From Thiocapsa marina 5811 (lineage in GTDB: Bacteria; Pseudomonadota; Gammaproteobacteria; Chromatiales; Chromatiaceae): DNA of 64,000 nt. This document shows positions 38,310 to 47,175 of the stretch, piece by piece; positions within the stretch are counted from its first letter, which is position 1; every line of letters starts with the position of its first letter. The notes under the pieces are model-generated. The model was not told the origin of the DNA, made no database searches, and was given only the letters and a program-made list of their open reading frames with translations. A program made the position numbers and the translations under genes. The stretch is taken from positions 20,417-84,416 of the forward strand of contig NZ_AFWV01000021.1 of the NCBI RefSeq assembly GCF_000223985.1. Direction: 5' to 3'.

Positions 38310-38741
38310 CTAGGGCTTGATATCGAGAACCGGCGTGTCGGGGAAGGCGTCGATGTCGTCGATCTCGATGACGTTGTCCCGAACCGAAAGCACCCTGCAG
38401 CGGCTCAACGCGATCGGATTCGGACGCACCGGGGCGCGGGTGGCGAACACGCCGCGTAGCGGGTTGTCGGGGTTTGCGCGCGGGTGCACCTGCAGGATCG
38501 AACGCTTGTCCGGAGTGTCGTTGCGGTCGAACCAGTACAGCACCCAGATCGCCTCGAGCTCGCCCACGCCCAACAGGGCGGGTTGGTAGCGCCGCTCCAA
38601 CTCGATGATCGTCCGGCCTTCGGTCTTCTTGATCCAGCCGATGGGGCTGATTTCGTACACGGGCGTCGCCCCCTCGTCGGAGGCCCCGGTACCGGCAGCG
38701 GCAGCGGCCAATAGGAAGACGAGACCACTGAACAACCGCAT
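38310..38741 (-). CDS. TsaA/TrmO-fold protein with a signal peptide
   Basis: The 143-residue product starts at the ATG at 38741 and carries a signal peptide (RLFSGLVFLLAAAAAGTGAS). The rest matches the TsaA/TrmO (YaeB) beta-barrel: YEISPIGWIKKTEGRTIIEL, then LEAIWVLYWFDRN, the motif GVFATRAPVRPNPIALSRCR, and the end DAFPDTPVLDIKP. TrmO methylates tRNA N6-threonylcarbamoyladenosine in the cytoplasm. An exported version cannot do that, so a different role is likely. The domain ends a little early compared with the family. Confidence 0.75.
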   Translation of the reverse strand: MRLFSGLVFLLAAAAAGTGASDEGATPVYEISPIGWIKKTEGRTIIELERRYQPALLGVGELEAIWVLYWFDRNDTPDKRSILQVHPRANPDNPLRGVFATRAPVRPNPIALSRCRVLSVRDNVIEIDDIDAFPDTPVLDIKP

Positions 38742-38960
38742 CCTCCGGCTGCGGCGCCGCCCAGCGGACAGATGCGCGCACGACGTCGGTTTCGGGGACA
38801 CGAAGAGCGTCGGCATCTCGGAAGATTCGCGGATCTCACCCATGGCCATGCCGGTGGTGAAGATGGCGCATCGAGGCGATCGGCGCGGTGCCTGAACAGG
38901 TGTCATGAGCGATGGCGCTTCAGTGTTGTCGGGAAAAAGCCGATTGACCGTCGGTTTTTC

Positions 38961-39410
38961 GTGAAGGATACTCCGTCTCCTACCGCTTGCCCGGGGTTTT
39001 CACGCGTGTCGTTTGCGACAAGGCCGTATCTGGGGGTGCTTGAGCTGGCCGTTCTCGAGGGATTGTGGGGGCACGGCGGGCGGGATGCCAAGTCGGTGCA
39101 CGCCGAGATCGGTGTGCGCCGCGGCATTTCGCTCAACACCGTACAGTCGACGCTCGAGCGCCTGTTCCGCAAGGGCCTGCTGCGGCGCGAGAAGGTGAGT
39201 CACGCCTACCTCTACAGCCCGGCACTGCAGCGCAAGGAGCTGATGGAGCGGCTGATCGGCGACGTGGTGGAGACGTTCTCCGACGGCCGCCCGGAGCCCA
39301 TGCTCGCGGCCTTCGTGGACCTTGCGGCCCGGGTGGACGAGGAGAACCTGGCGCGGCTGGAGCGCTTGCTTGCCGAGCGGCGCGCGCAGGGCGCGGAGGA
39401 TGCGCCATGA
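38961..39410 (+). CDS. BlaI/MecI-type repressor
   Basis: The winged-helix protein of about 149 residues has LGVLELAVLEGLWGHGG, the recognition region GISLNTVQSTLERLFRKGLL and the wing REKVSHAYLYSPALQRKELM, the pattern of the BlaI/MecI/CopY family. These repressors are cleaved when the partner M56 membrane protease senses a signal. The start is uncertain: GTG at 38961 or GTG at 39006. It overlaps the M56 gene by 4 bases (ATGA). It probably controls itself and the metal efflux genes downstream. Confidence 0.82.
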   Translation: MKDTPSPTACPGFSRVSFATRPYLGVLELAVLEGLWGHGGRDAKSVHAEIGVRRGISLNTVQSTLERLFRKGLLRREKVSHAYLYSPALQRKELMERLIGDVVETFSDGRPEPMLAAFVDLAARVDEENLARLERLLAERRAQGAEDAP

Positions 39411-40405
39411 GTGGGGGACTTGGCCTGATCCCAGCCTCGATGCTGGTCTTCGCCGCGGCCGCCCTGTTCCTGTCTCTTCTCGGCTGGGCCCTCTATTCGC
39501 CGATGCGGCGCGTCCTTCGCGGCTTGCCGCCGGCCGCCGAAGCGGAGTGGTTGCTCGCCTTCGCGGGCGCACCCGCACTGGCCGGGCTCGCGTTGGTCTT
39601 CTTGGCGCTGTCGCCCTCCCTGGCGCATCTCCTCGGAATTGGGATCGACCACTGCCACGAGCACGGGCACCACATCCATTTCTGCGTAATCCATTCAGAG
39701 CTCTGGACCGGCAGCGCAACGGACTGGCTAATCCTGCTCTTGTCCGGACTCGCTGTCGTCACAGTTGCCGGCGATCTGCCGCAACGGCTGTGGCGAGCGC
39801 ACGGATTCGCCCGGACACTGGAGGCGCTGGCGCTTCCCACCTCGGCCCCGATGCCCTGGCGTGCGGTCGAGATGGACGGCCCGCTCGCACTGACGGCCGG
39901 CCTGATCCGTCCGCGGATCTTCATCTCCACGCGTCTGCTCGAGGCCCTCTCGCCCGCGGAGCTGGCCGCTGTCCTCGGGCATGAGCAGGCCCATCGGCGT
40001 CGCCGCGATGCCCTGCGACTGTTGATCGCGGAGGTGCTTGCCCGGCTGCACCTGCCGCCGGTCCGCCGACGCCTGCTGGCGGATCTGTCGCTGGCCTGCG
40101 AGTGCGCCTGCGACGAGGACGCGGCGCTTTCCGGCACCGGGCGGCTCGGTGTCGCCGGGACCATCCTCAAGGTGGCCCGTTTGACTGCCGCGCACCACCG
40201 GCCGACAGACGCACTGCTTCCGACCATGACCGGGGCGGATCTGGAGGCACGGATCCAGGCCCTGCTGCGACCTGCCCCGGATCGGCACGTCGCGCCCTGG
40301 TCGCTGCTGATCCCCGGTGCCGGCGTCATCCTGGCGTTTGGCTGTCTCTATTCGGACCGGCTCCATCACAACGTCGAGTCGGCCCTGCACCTGCTGATGT
40401 CCTGA
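39407..40405 (+). CDS. M56-family (BlaR1/MecR1-like) membrane metalloprotease sensor
   Basis: The 332-residue protein begins at ATG 39407 and has several membrane helices and the zinc motif HEQAH in VLGHEQAHRRRRDALRL, followed by the acidic CECACDEDAAL motif that supplies the third ligand. The extracytoplasmic loop is rich in His (HCHEHGHHIHFCVIH), which suggests metal sensing. It lacks the penicillin-binding domain of BlaR1. It is coupled to the BlaI-like gene and followed 7 bases later by an efflux adaptor gene, so it is likely to relieve repression when metal is bound. Confidence 0.85.
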   Translation: MSGGLGLIPASMLVFAAAALFLSLLGWALYSPMRRVLRGLPPAAEAEWLLAFAGAPALAGLALVFLALSPSLAHLLGIGIDHCHEHGHHIHFCVIHSELWTGSATDWLILLLSGLAVVTVAGDLPQRLWRAHGFARTLEALALPTSAPMPWRAVEMDGPLALTAGLIRPRIFISTRLLEALSPAELAAVLGHEQAHRRRRDALRLLIAEVLARLHLPPVRRRLLADLSLACECACDEDAALSGTGRLGVAGTILKVARLTAAHHRPTDALLPTMTGADLEARIQALLRPAPDRHVAPWSLLIPGAGVILAFGCLYSDRLHHNVESALHLLMS

Positions 40406-40412
40406 TCCTGCC

Positions 40413-42206
40413 ATGACCCATTCCTTCCTCCGTTCGACCGAAAAACCGACCCTGGGTCGGTCTTTCCCCCGGGCGTCCCGCCAGGCGCCCGGCGTCTTGT
40501 TGGCCGCGGCCATCCTGACCTTAACCGGATGCGATCTGCCGCACGGCCCGGGCTTGGGCCATGGTCACGACCACGAGCCCGGAAGCGGGCACGACCACGG
40601 CGCCGAACAGGCTCCGGCGCACGACGACCATGGCACCGCCGGGCACGATCAGGCGGCGGATCACGACCCGGACCACGACGACCACGGCGGTCATGACCAA
40701 GCGCAAGAGGCTCGCGACGACGAGCAGGGTCACGGGCATGATCCGGGGGCCATCGCGGTCACCCACTTCACCGCGCTCACCGAGTTGTTCGTCGAGTTCC
40801 CGCCGCTCACGGTGGGGCAGGCGTCGGGATTCGCGGCCCATCTCACCCGGCTGGAGGACTTTCGCCCGGTCGCCGAGGGAACAGTAAGCGTGCGCCTGTC
40901 CGGGGGCGGACTGCCGGATGAGGTCTTCAGCATGGATGCCCCATCGATCCCCGGCATCTTCCGCCCGGTGGCGATCCCCGAGCATGCCGCGGAGCGTCGT
41001 GTTGCGTTGACCCTGGAGTCGCCGGGGCTGACCGCCACACACGATCTCGGGACCTACCGAGTCTATCCCGACCGGGAAAGCGCCTTGGCCGACCAGCCCC
41101 CCGAGGAGGAGGCGGGCGAGGAGATCGGCTTCCTCAAGGAGCAGCAGTGGAAGGTGGATTTCGCCACGGCGGCGGTGCAGCGGCGAGCGCTCCATGCCTC
41201 GGTTCGGGCCACCGGCGTGATCAAGGCCCGCAAGGACGGCGAGGCGGTGGTCGGCGCCCCGACCGCCGGACATCTGCTGGCGAGCGACGCCTTTCCCCGG
41301 ATCGGGACGCGCGTGTCCGCCGGGCAAGCGCTGGCGACCATCCTGCCCAAGGTCGCGGGCGACCAGGTCGACGTCGCCTCCCTGGAGCTGGCGGTGGAGC
41401 GCGCGCGCTCCGAGCATGAGTTCGCCCGGCGCGAGCAGGAGCGCCTGAAGCAGCTCGTCGCCCAGCGCGCGGCGTCCACGCGGGATCTGAACGAGGCCGA
41501 GAACGCCGAGCGCGTGGTCAAGGCGGAGCTGGTCGCGGCCACCGAGCGGCTCGCCCGCCACCGGCGCGCCCTGGGCGGCGATGGCTCGACCGAAGACCTG
41601 GGCATTCAGGTGCGCGCGCCGATCGCCGGCACGCTGGCCGAGATCCTGGTCACCGCCGGCAGCTACGTGGACGAGGGCGACGAGATGTTCCACATCGTCG
41701 ACACGGAGCGCCTTTGGTTGGAGGCGAGCGTCGCGGAGGCCGACGTGGGCCGCCTGCGCGACCCGCAACGGGCCTGGTTCTCGATCGAGGGGTTCCAAGG
41801 GAGCTTCACCGTCGACCCGGCGACCGGCGGGCAGCTCGTCGCCTTCGGCACCCTGGTCGATCCCGTGCGGCGGACCGTGCCGCTGGTGTTCGAGCTGCCC
41901 AATCCAGAGGGTCGACTGCGGGTCGGCATGTTCGCCGACGTGCGCGTCTCCACCGGCGAACATGCCGAGGGCACGGCACTGCCGGTCTCCGCCATCGTCG
42001 AGGAGGCGGGCCAGGACGTGGTCTACGTGATGCTCGGCGGCGAGTCCTTCGAGCGGCGCGTGGTGCGCTTGGGGCTTCGCGACGGCGATTTTGTCCAAGT
42101 CGTCGAGGGCGTCGCACCCGGGGAGCGGGTGGTGACCCGCGGCGCCTATCTGGTTCGGCTCGCCGGGACATCCCCGGCGGCGGCCGGCCACGGCCACGCG
42201 CATTGA
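40413..42206 (+). CDS. RND efflux adaptor, CusB/CzcB-type, His-rich lipoprotein
   Basis: The 597-residue protein has a lipoprotein signal (LLAAAILTLTGC) and then a His/Asp-rich stretch at about residues 45-115 (HGHDHEPGSGHDHG and similar), likely to bind metal. A domain of unknown type is followed by the adaptor core: a lipoyl half, a coiled-coil hairpin around ELAVERARSEHEFARREQER, a second half GTLAEILVTAGSYVDEGDE, and beta-barrel and membrane-proximal domains. It links the pump to the outer-membrane channel. The pump gene follows 7 bases later. Confidence 0.88.
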   Translation: MTHSFLRSTEKPTLGRSFPRASRQAPGVLLAAAILTLTGCDLPHGPGLGHGHDHEPGSGHDHGAEQAPAHDDHGTAGHDQAADHDPDHDDHGGHDQAQEARDDEQGHGHDPGAIAVTHFTALTELFVEFPPLTVGQASGFAAHLTRLEDFRPVAEGTVSVRLSGGGLPDEVFSMDAPSIPGIFRPVAIPEHAAERRVALTLESPGLTATHDLGTYRVYPDRESALADQPPEEEAGEEIGFLKEQQWKVDFATAAVQRRALHASVRATGVIKARKDGEAVVGAPTAGHLLASDAFPRIGTRVSAGQALATILPKVAGDQVDVASLELAVERARSEHEFARREQERLKQLVAQRAASTRDLNEAENAERVVKAELVAATERLARHRRALGGDGSTEDLGIQVRAPIAGTLAEILVTAGSYVDEGDEMFHIVDTERLWLEASVAEADVGRLRDPQRAWFSIEGFQGSFTVDPATGGQLVAFGTLVDPVRRTVPLVFELPNPEGRLRVGMFADVRVSTGEHAEGTALPVSAIVEEAGQDVVYVMLGGESFERRVVRLGLRDGDFVQVVEGVAPGERVVTRGAYLVRLAGTSPAAAGHGHAH

Positions 42207-42213
42207 GGCGGCC

Positions 42214-45200
42214 ATGATCGCAAACATCATCCGCTGGTCGTTGAAGAACCGCCTGTTCGTGCTGACGGGCTCTCTGCTGCTGCTCCTGTGGGGCGGTTAC
42301 GAGACGCTGCGGATGCCCGTGGATGTCTTCCCCGACCTGACCGCGCCGACGGTCACCGTCGTGGTCGAGGCCCACGGCATGGCGCCCCAGGAGTTGGAGA
42401 CCCTGGTCACCTTCCCCATCGAGACGGCGCTGAACGGTGCCTCCGGGGTCCGCCGGGTGCGCTCCTCCACCGGGGTCGGCATCGCCGTGATCAACGTCGA
42501 GTTCGAGTGGGGTACGAACGTCTACCAGGCGCGCCAGGTCGTCGCCGAGAAGCTCCAGCTGGTCCGCGGCGCGCTCCCCCCGGAGATCCCGCAGCCGATT
42601 CTGGCCCCGGTCACATCCATCATGGGCGAGATCATGTTCATCGCCCTGACCTCGGACCGGCATGACGAGATGGAGCTCAAGACGACCGCCGATTGGACCT
42701 TGCGCCGGCGCCTGCTGGCCGTTCCGGGTGTCGCCGAGGTGATCTCCACGGGCGGCGAGACCAAGCAGTTCCAGGTGGTCATCAATCCCGCGCGGCTGGC
42801 GGCCTACGGGATCGCCGTCGACGAGGTCATCGAGGCGCTTGCGCGCTCCAACGAGAACATCTCCGCCGGCTTCTATGCCGAGGGCGGGCAGGAATTTCTG
42901 ATCCACGGGCTGGGACGGGTGCAGTCCCCGGAGGATATCGCCGAGACCCTGGTGGCCATGCGCGGCGGCGAGCCGGTGCTGGTCAAGCACATCGCCAAGG
43001 TGCGCATCGGGCCGGACCTCAAACGCGGCGCGGGGGCGACCAACGGCCGGCCCGCCGTGGTGATCGGCATCCAGAAGCAGCCGACGGCGAACACCCTGAG
43101 CCTGACCCGGTCCATCGACGCCGTGCTGGCGGACCTCCAGACCGCTCTGCCCGAGGGCATGCACATCGAGACCCATGTCTTCCGCCAAGCGGACTTCATC
43201 GGCCTCGCTATCGACAACCTGGTGCACGCCCTGCGCGACGGCGGCCTGCTGGTGATCCTCATCGTCTTCGCCTTCCTGGCGAGCCTGCGCGCGACCCTGA
43301 TCAGCCTGATCGCGATCCCCCTGTCGCTCGTCACCGCGCTGCTCGCCATGAGCGCCATGGGTGCGACCATCAACACCATGACCCTGGGCGGCATGGCGAT
43401 CGCCCTGGGCGCCCTGGTCGACGATGCCATCATCGTGGTGGAGAACATCGTGCGCCGGCTGCGCGAGCGCCAAACCCTGCCCGAGGGCGAACGGCCCGCG
43501 GCGCTGGCAACCGTCTACCACGCGACCCGCGAGATCCAGGGCTCCATCGTCTTCGCGACCCTGATCATCATGCTGGTGTTTCTGCCGCTGTTCTTCCTCT
43601 CCGGGGTGGAGGGCCGGCTGCTCGCCCCGCTCGGCTTTGCCTACGTGGTCTCGCTGGCGGCCTCGCTCCTGGCGGCCGTCACGGTCACGCCGGTCTTGAG
43701 CGCCCTGCTGCTGCCGGGATCGAAGGTGATCCGCGACGCCAAGGAAGGCGCGCTTGCCCGGCTGCTCAAGGTGCTCTACCGGCCCGTGCTCGACCTGACC
43801 GTTCGGCGCTGGCTGCCGGTGACCCTGATCGCCGGGGCCGGCTTCGTCGTGGCCGTCGTCTACCTGCTGTCCGCCGGGCGCTCGTTCCTGCCCGACTTCA
43901 ACGAGGGCAGCCTGACGGTCGGCGCGGTCACCCTTCCGGGCACGGCGCTGGCGGAATCCGACGGGCTCGGCCGGATGGTGGAGGAGATCCTGCTGAACCA
44001 GCCCGAGGTGGTCGCCACCGCCCGGCGTACCGGCCGCGCGGAGCAGGATCCCCACGCCCAGGACGTCCATGCCTCCGAGATCGAGGTGCAGCTGCGGATG
44101 GGCGAGCGCGACAAGGAGGATCTGCTGGCCGCGCTGCGCGCCGACCTCGCGGCGGTGCCGGGCACCAACATCGTCATCGGCCAGCCGATCTCCCACCGCA
44201 TCGACCACATGCTCTCGGGCACCCGGGCGAACATCGCGATCAAGATCTTCGGCCCCGACCTCTACGCGTTGCGCCGTATCGCCGCCCGCATCGAGACCCT
44301 GGTCGAGACCATCCCGGGCGCGGTGGACGTGGCCGCCGAGCAGCAGGCGGACATCCCCTTCCTGACCGTCGAGCTCAAGCGCGCGGCCATCGCGCGCCAC
44401 GGGCTGAGCGTGCGCGACCTCGGGCAGGCCATCGAGACCGCCTTCCTCGGGCTCGAGGTCTCCAGGGTGCTGGAGGGCGAGACGACCTTCGATCTGGTCG
44501 TGCGTTACGATCCGGACAGCACCGCCGACCTGGACGCCATCCGCTCCACCCTGATCACCACGGCCACCGGCGCGCGGCTGCCCCTGCATGCGCTGGCGGA
44601 CATCCGCAAGGACCGCGGGCCGAACACCATCGGCCGCGAAAACGTACAGCGCAAGATCGTGGTCATGGCCAATGTGGCCGGCCGCGACCTGCAAGGGGTC
44701 GTCGACAACATCCGCCGGGCGATCGCCGAGGAGGTGTCGCTGCCGAGCGGCTATCACATCGCCCTCGGCGGTCAGTTCGAGAGTTCCGAGCAGGCCTCGC
44801 GCACCCTGTTGATCCTCGGCATTGCCGTGACCGTCGGGATCTTTCTGCTCCTGTTCGTCGCCTTCCGCTCGGCCCGCGATGCCCTGCTGGTCATGCTCAA
44901 CCTGCCGCTGGCGCTGATCGGCGGGGTGATGGGCGTCGTCGCCTCCGGGGGCGTGCTCTCGGTGGCCTCCATCATCGGCTTCATCACCCTGTTCGGTATC
45001 GCCACCCGCAACGGGGTCATGCTGATCGCCCACATCCATCAGCTGGTGGACCACGAGGGTGTGACCGATCCCCTGGAGGCGGTGAAGCGGGCGGCGACGG
45101 AGCGGCTGGTGCCGATCCTGATGACCGCGCTGGCCACCGGCCTCGCCCTGATTCCGCTGGCCCTGGCGGTCGGTCAGCCGGGCAGCGAGATCCAGTCCCC

Positions 45201-45396
45201 GATGGCGATGGTCATCCTCTACGGGCTGCTCACGTCGACGGCGCTGAACATGATCGTCGTGCCTGCACTTTACCTGCGCTTCGGGCAGATCGATCCCGGC
45301 GCACGGGCCGCGCGCGATCCCTTCGGCGGCGAGTTGGAGGGGACCGGGGATGTGCCGGGTCACGTGCGGCCGGCACCGCAAACGGGGGCCTCATGA
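42214..45396 (+). CDS. heavy-metal RND transporter, CusA/CzcA-type
   Basis: The 1060-residue inner-membrane protein has the full RND layout: a first helix (LFVLTGSLLLLLWGGYETLR), a periplasmic porter domain, helices 2-6 with the motif ALGALVDDAIIVVENIVRRL in helix 4 (the proton-relay Asp pair), a second porter domain, and a final group of helices ending near residue 1045. The HME-RND signature around RMPVDVFPDLTAPTVTV is present. The substrate is probably a divalent or monovalent heavy metal. The outer-membrane channel gene is absent from the cluster. It is likely controlled by the BlaI-M56 pair upstream. Confidence 0.92.
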   Translation: MIANIIRWSLKNRLFVLTGSLLLLLWGGYETLRMPVDVFPDLTAPTVTVVVEAHGMAPQELETLVTFPIETALNGASGVRRVRSSTGVGIAVINVEFEWGTNVYQARQVVAEKLQLVRGALPPEIPQPILAPVTSIMGEIMFIALTSDRHDEMELKTTADWTLRRRLLAVPGVAEVISTGGETKQFQVVINPARLAAYGIAVDEVIEALARSNENISAGFYAEGGQEFLIHGLGRVQSPEDIAETLVAMRGGEPVLVKHIAKVRIGPDLKRGAGATNGRPAVVIGIQKQPTANTLSLTRSIDAVLADLQTALPEGMHIETHVFRQADFIGLAIDNLVHALRDGGLLVILIVFAFLASLRATLISLIAIPLSLVTALLAMSAMGATINTMTLGGMAIALGALVDDAIIVVENIVRRLRERQTLPEGERPAALATVYHATREIQGSIVFATLIIMLVFLPLFFLSGVEGRLLAPLGFAYVVSLAASLLAAVTVTPVLSALLLPGSKVIRDAKEGALARLLKVLYRPVLDLTVRRWLPVTLIAGAGFVVAVVYLLSAGRSFLPDFNEGSLTVGAVTLPGTALAESDGLGRMVEEILLNQPEVVATARRTGRAEQDPHAQDVHASEIEVQLRMGERDKEDLLAALRADLAAVPGTNIVIGQPISHRIDHMLSGTRANIAIKIFGPDLYALRRIAARIETLVETIPGAVDVAAEQQADIPFLTVELKRAAIARHGLSVRDLGQAIETAFLGLEVSRVLEGETTFDLVVRYDPDSTADLDAIRSTLITTATGARLPLHALADIRKDRGPNTIGRENVQRKIVVMANVAGRDLQGVVDNIRRAIAEEVSLPSGYHIALGGQFESSEQASRTLLILGIAVTVGIFLLLFVAFRSARDALLVMLNLPLALIGGVMGVVASGGVLSVASIIGFITLFGIATRNGVMLIAHIHQLVDHEGVTDPLEAVKRAATERLVPILMTALATGLALIPLALAVGQPGSEIQSPMAMVILYGLLTSTALNMIVVPALYLRFGQIDPGARAARDPFGGELEGTGDVPGHVRPAPQTGAS

Positions 45397-45584
45397 AGGT
45401 CGGCGGGGAAGGGGTTTTCATACCGCTGAGGACAGGTTGATGAACGCGCAATCTACCCATCACGCACAACCTATCCCATATCGCTGCACGCAACCCTCCA
45501 GACGTCCCTTCGGCGTTCGTTGAATCCGTTCCAGCAACTTGCCTGACGCCCGAACCGTGCCATCAACTAAGCCCTTAAAAAGGT

Positions 45585-45669
45585 TGGTGCGCGAGGGGGG
45601 ACTCGAACCCCCACGGATTGCTCCGCTGGAACCTAAATCCAGTGCGTCTACCAGTTCCGCCACCCGCGC
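45585..45669 (-). tRNA. tRNA-Leu (UAG)
   Basis: The minus strand folds into a complete class II tRNA. The acceptor stem is GCGCGGG paired with CTCGCGC (one G-U pair), followed by ACCA. The D arm has GGCGGAACTGGTAGACGCA. The anticodon arm CTGGA-TTTAGGT-TCCAG gives anticodon UAG. A variable arm and the T arm GGGGGTTCGAGTCCCCC follow. The CCA end is encoded. It is also the likely attachment target of the island to its left. Confidence 0.95.
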
Positions 45670-45793
45670 GCGCCGCTATTCTACTGCGGATCCGACGAGA
45701 GCGTGAACTTTGGCTGGAACGGAAAAAAGCGCCCGCAGGCGCCTTTTCGAGTGATGTCGCCGGTCGCCCCCGAGGGTCGACCAACGATACCGT

Positions 45794-46468
45794 TCAGGGT
45801 TTGACGGTGGTCAGGCCGACGCTGACCCAGTCCTGCATTCCACCGCGATACCACTTAAGCTTATGGAGCGGATAACCGAGATCCACGAGGGTCTTGATGT
45901 TCTCGGTGGACTGTCCGCACCAAATCCCGTTGCAGAAGAGGACGAGGGTCTTCGCGTCGGTGAAATCCCAGGTATCGGTCTCGGCGTTGTAACTGCCGTC
46001 GAACTCGTCTGCGAGGATCTGCCTGAAGGCGTCGGCTTGATCGGGTGTTTCGAAGGTTCCGGCTGCATCCGAGCTGATATTGTTCCACGGGATGTTCATC
46101 GCGCCGGGGATGGTCCCGCGCATGACCCAGTCGGGGGTGCGGGAGTCGACGACGAGGATGCTGTCGTCGCCCTGGGACTTGCGGCGCAGGTAGTCCAGGA
46201 CTTCGAGCTCTCCGATGGTGCCGACGCCCGGGAGTGCGACGATGGGCTGGACGCAGAAGGGCGGGCAGCCTCGGTCGGTCTTTTGGAACATCGCGGGAAG
46301 CGTCGCGTCGCGGTCGTGCCCGCGTTGAATGGTCACGGTCTGGCCGTTGTGGGTGACATCCAGACTCTCGATGTCTGGCGAGATCCGGTTGTCGGCCGCG
46401 AGCAGGGTGCCGGGCAGGGTGGTTGCGAGGACGATCAAGAGCGTTGCTGTGGTGGTCTGTTTCGGCAT
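45794..46468 (-). CDS. soxL: SoxL, periplasmic rhodanese
   Basis: The 224-residue product starts at ATG 46468, preceded by AAGGAGACC, and has a signal peptide (ATLLIVLATTLPGTLLAAD). The rhodanese domain includes ILVVDSRTPDWVMRGTIPGA, and the active-site Cys lies in LVLFCNGIWCGQS. SoxL is thought to help recycle sulfur on carrier proteins during thiosulfate oxidation. It is the last gene of soxXAKL on the minus strand, 67 bases after soxK. Confidence 0.88.
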   Translation of the reverse strand: MPKQTTTATLLIVLATTLPGTLLAADNRISPDIESLDVTHNGQTVTIQRGHDRDATLPAMFQKTDRGCPPFCVQPIVALPGVGTIGELEVLDYLRRKSQGDDSILVVDSRTPDWVMRGTIPGAMNIPWNNISSDAAGTFETPDQADAFRQILADEFDGSYNAETDTWDFTDAKTLVLFCNGIWCGQSTENIKTLVDLGYPLHKLKWYRGGMQDWVSVGLTTVKP

Positions 46469-46535
46469 CGTTGGTCTCCTTATTCCGATTTGAGAGGGTC
46501 GGCCGTCACGGGTCTGGTTCGACCCGGTCATCCCG

Positions 46536-47087
46536 TCACTGCGGTTTCTTCACGTAGGTGGGGAAGGTCGCCCCTTGCTCGCGGATGGCTTGCTCGTAGC
46601 CCATTTCGCCTTGACGCCGTGCCTTGTCGGCCAGAGCGGTTGCGGCGGCGAAATCACCTGACTTGGCGAGGTCCTGCGCCTCCGTGATGAGCTTCCCGGT
46701 GTCGCGCCACTCGCCACCGACCGAGCCCGCCTTCTTGCGCGCGGCCTCGGCTGCGGCGATTGCGGCTTCGGCCTGTTTCGCCGCGTCGGTGTCGACGGTC
46801 GCACCTTGAGCCTGCTCGATGGCGAAGTTGTCCTGCTTCATGGCCTTCATGGCCAGCTCGCGCGCCTTCGTGAACTGACGGTCGGGCATGATCGCCTCGG
46901 CTTCTTCGATCAGCGAAGCGGTCTCCTCCGAGGCAACGCCTGCTGTTTGGGCGGCAGCGTGCGCGGCTTTCGCGTCCTCGATCGCCTGCTCCGCTTCCGA
47001 CCTGTGGGTCGCCCAAGCACTTGTGATCGGCAAGGCGACCAACAGGGCTCCGACGAGAAACGTTCTGAATACACTGCGAATCGACAT
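46536..47087 (-). CDS. soxK: SoxK, SoxAX-binding protein
   Basis: The 183-residue protein has a signal peptide (SVFRTFLVGALLVALPITSA). It contains two helical, Ala-rich repeats: EAEQAIEDAKAAHAAAQTAG at residues about 31-50 and QAEAAIAAAEAARKKAG at about 105-121, each followed by a DRQFTKARELA or SGDFAAATALA segment. SoxK (SAXB) strengthens the SoxAX-thiosulfate reaction. The family is usually shorter with one repeat, as far as I recall, so a duplication is likely. It lies between soxA and soxL. Confidence 0.82.
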   Translation of the reverse strand: MSIRSVFRTFLVGALLVALPITSAWATHRSEAEQAIEDAKAAHAAAQTAGVASEETASLIEEAEAIMPDRQFTKARELAMKAMKQDNFAIEQAQGATVDTDAAKQAEAAIAAAEAARKKAGSVGGEWRDTGKLITEAQDLAKSGDFAAATALADKARRQGEMGYEQAIREQGATFPTYVKKPQ

Positions 47088-47175
47088 TTTAATTGGACTC
47101 CTCTCGTGCGCTCTCCAAGAGGGCGCGCGCGGGGCGCGCCCTCGTGCCTTTAGCGGTCGGTGTTATCGGCGTGCC

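Noticed and set aside
41806..45381. 1191-codon open frame on the minus strand opposite the RND pump
   Set aside because: It is an antisense shadow of a GC-rich gene. It is rich in Gly, His, Asp, Gln and Arg with no domain, while the plus-strand RND protein has all family motifs.
42693..45440. 915-codon frame on the plus strand overlapping the RND pump
   Set aside because: It is an out-of-frame reading of the same DNA, dominated by Arg, Pro, Gly and Ala; the true frame is the one with RND motifs.
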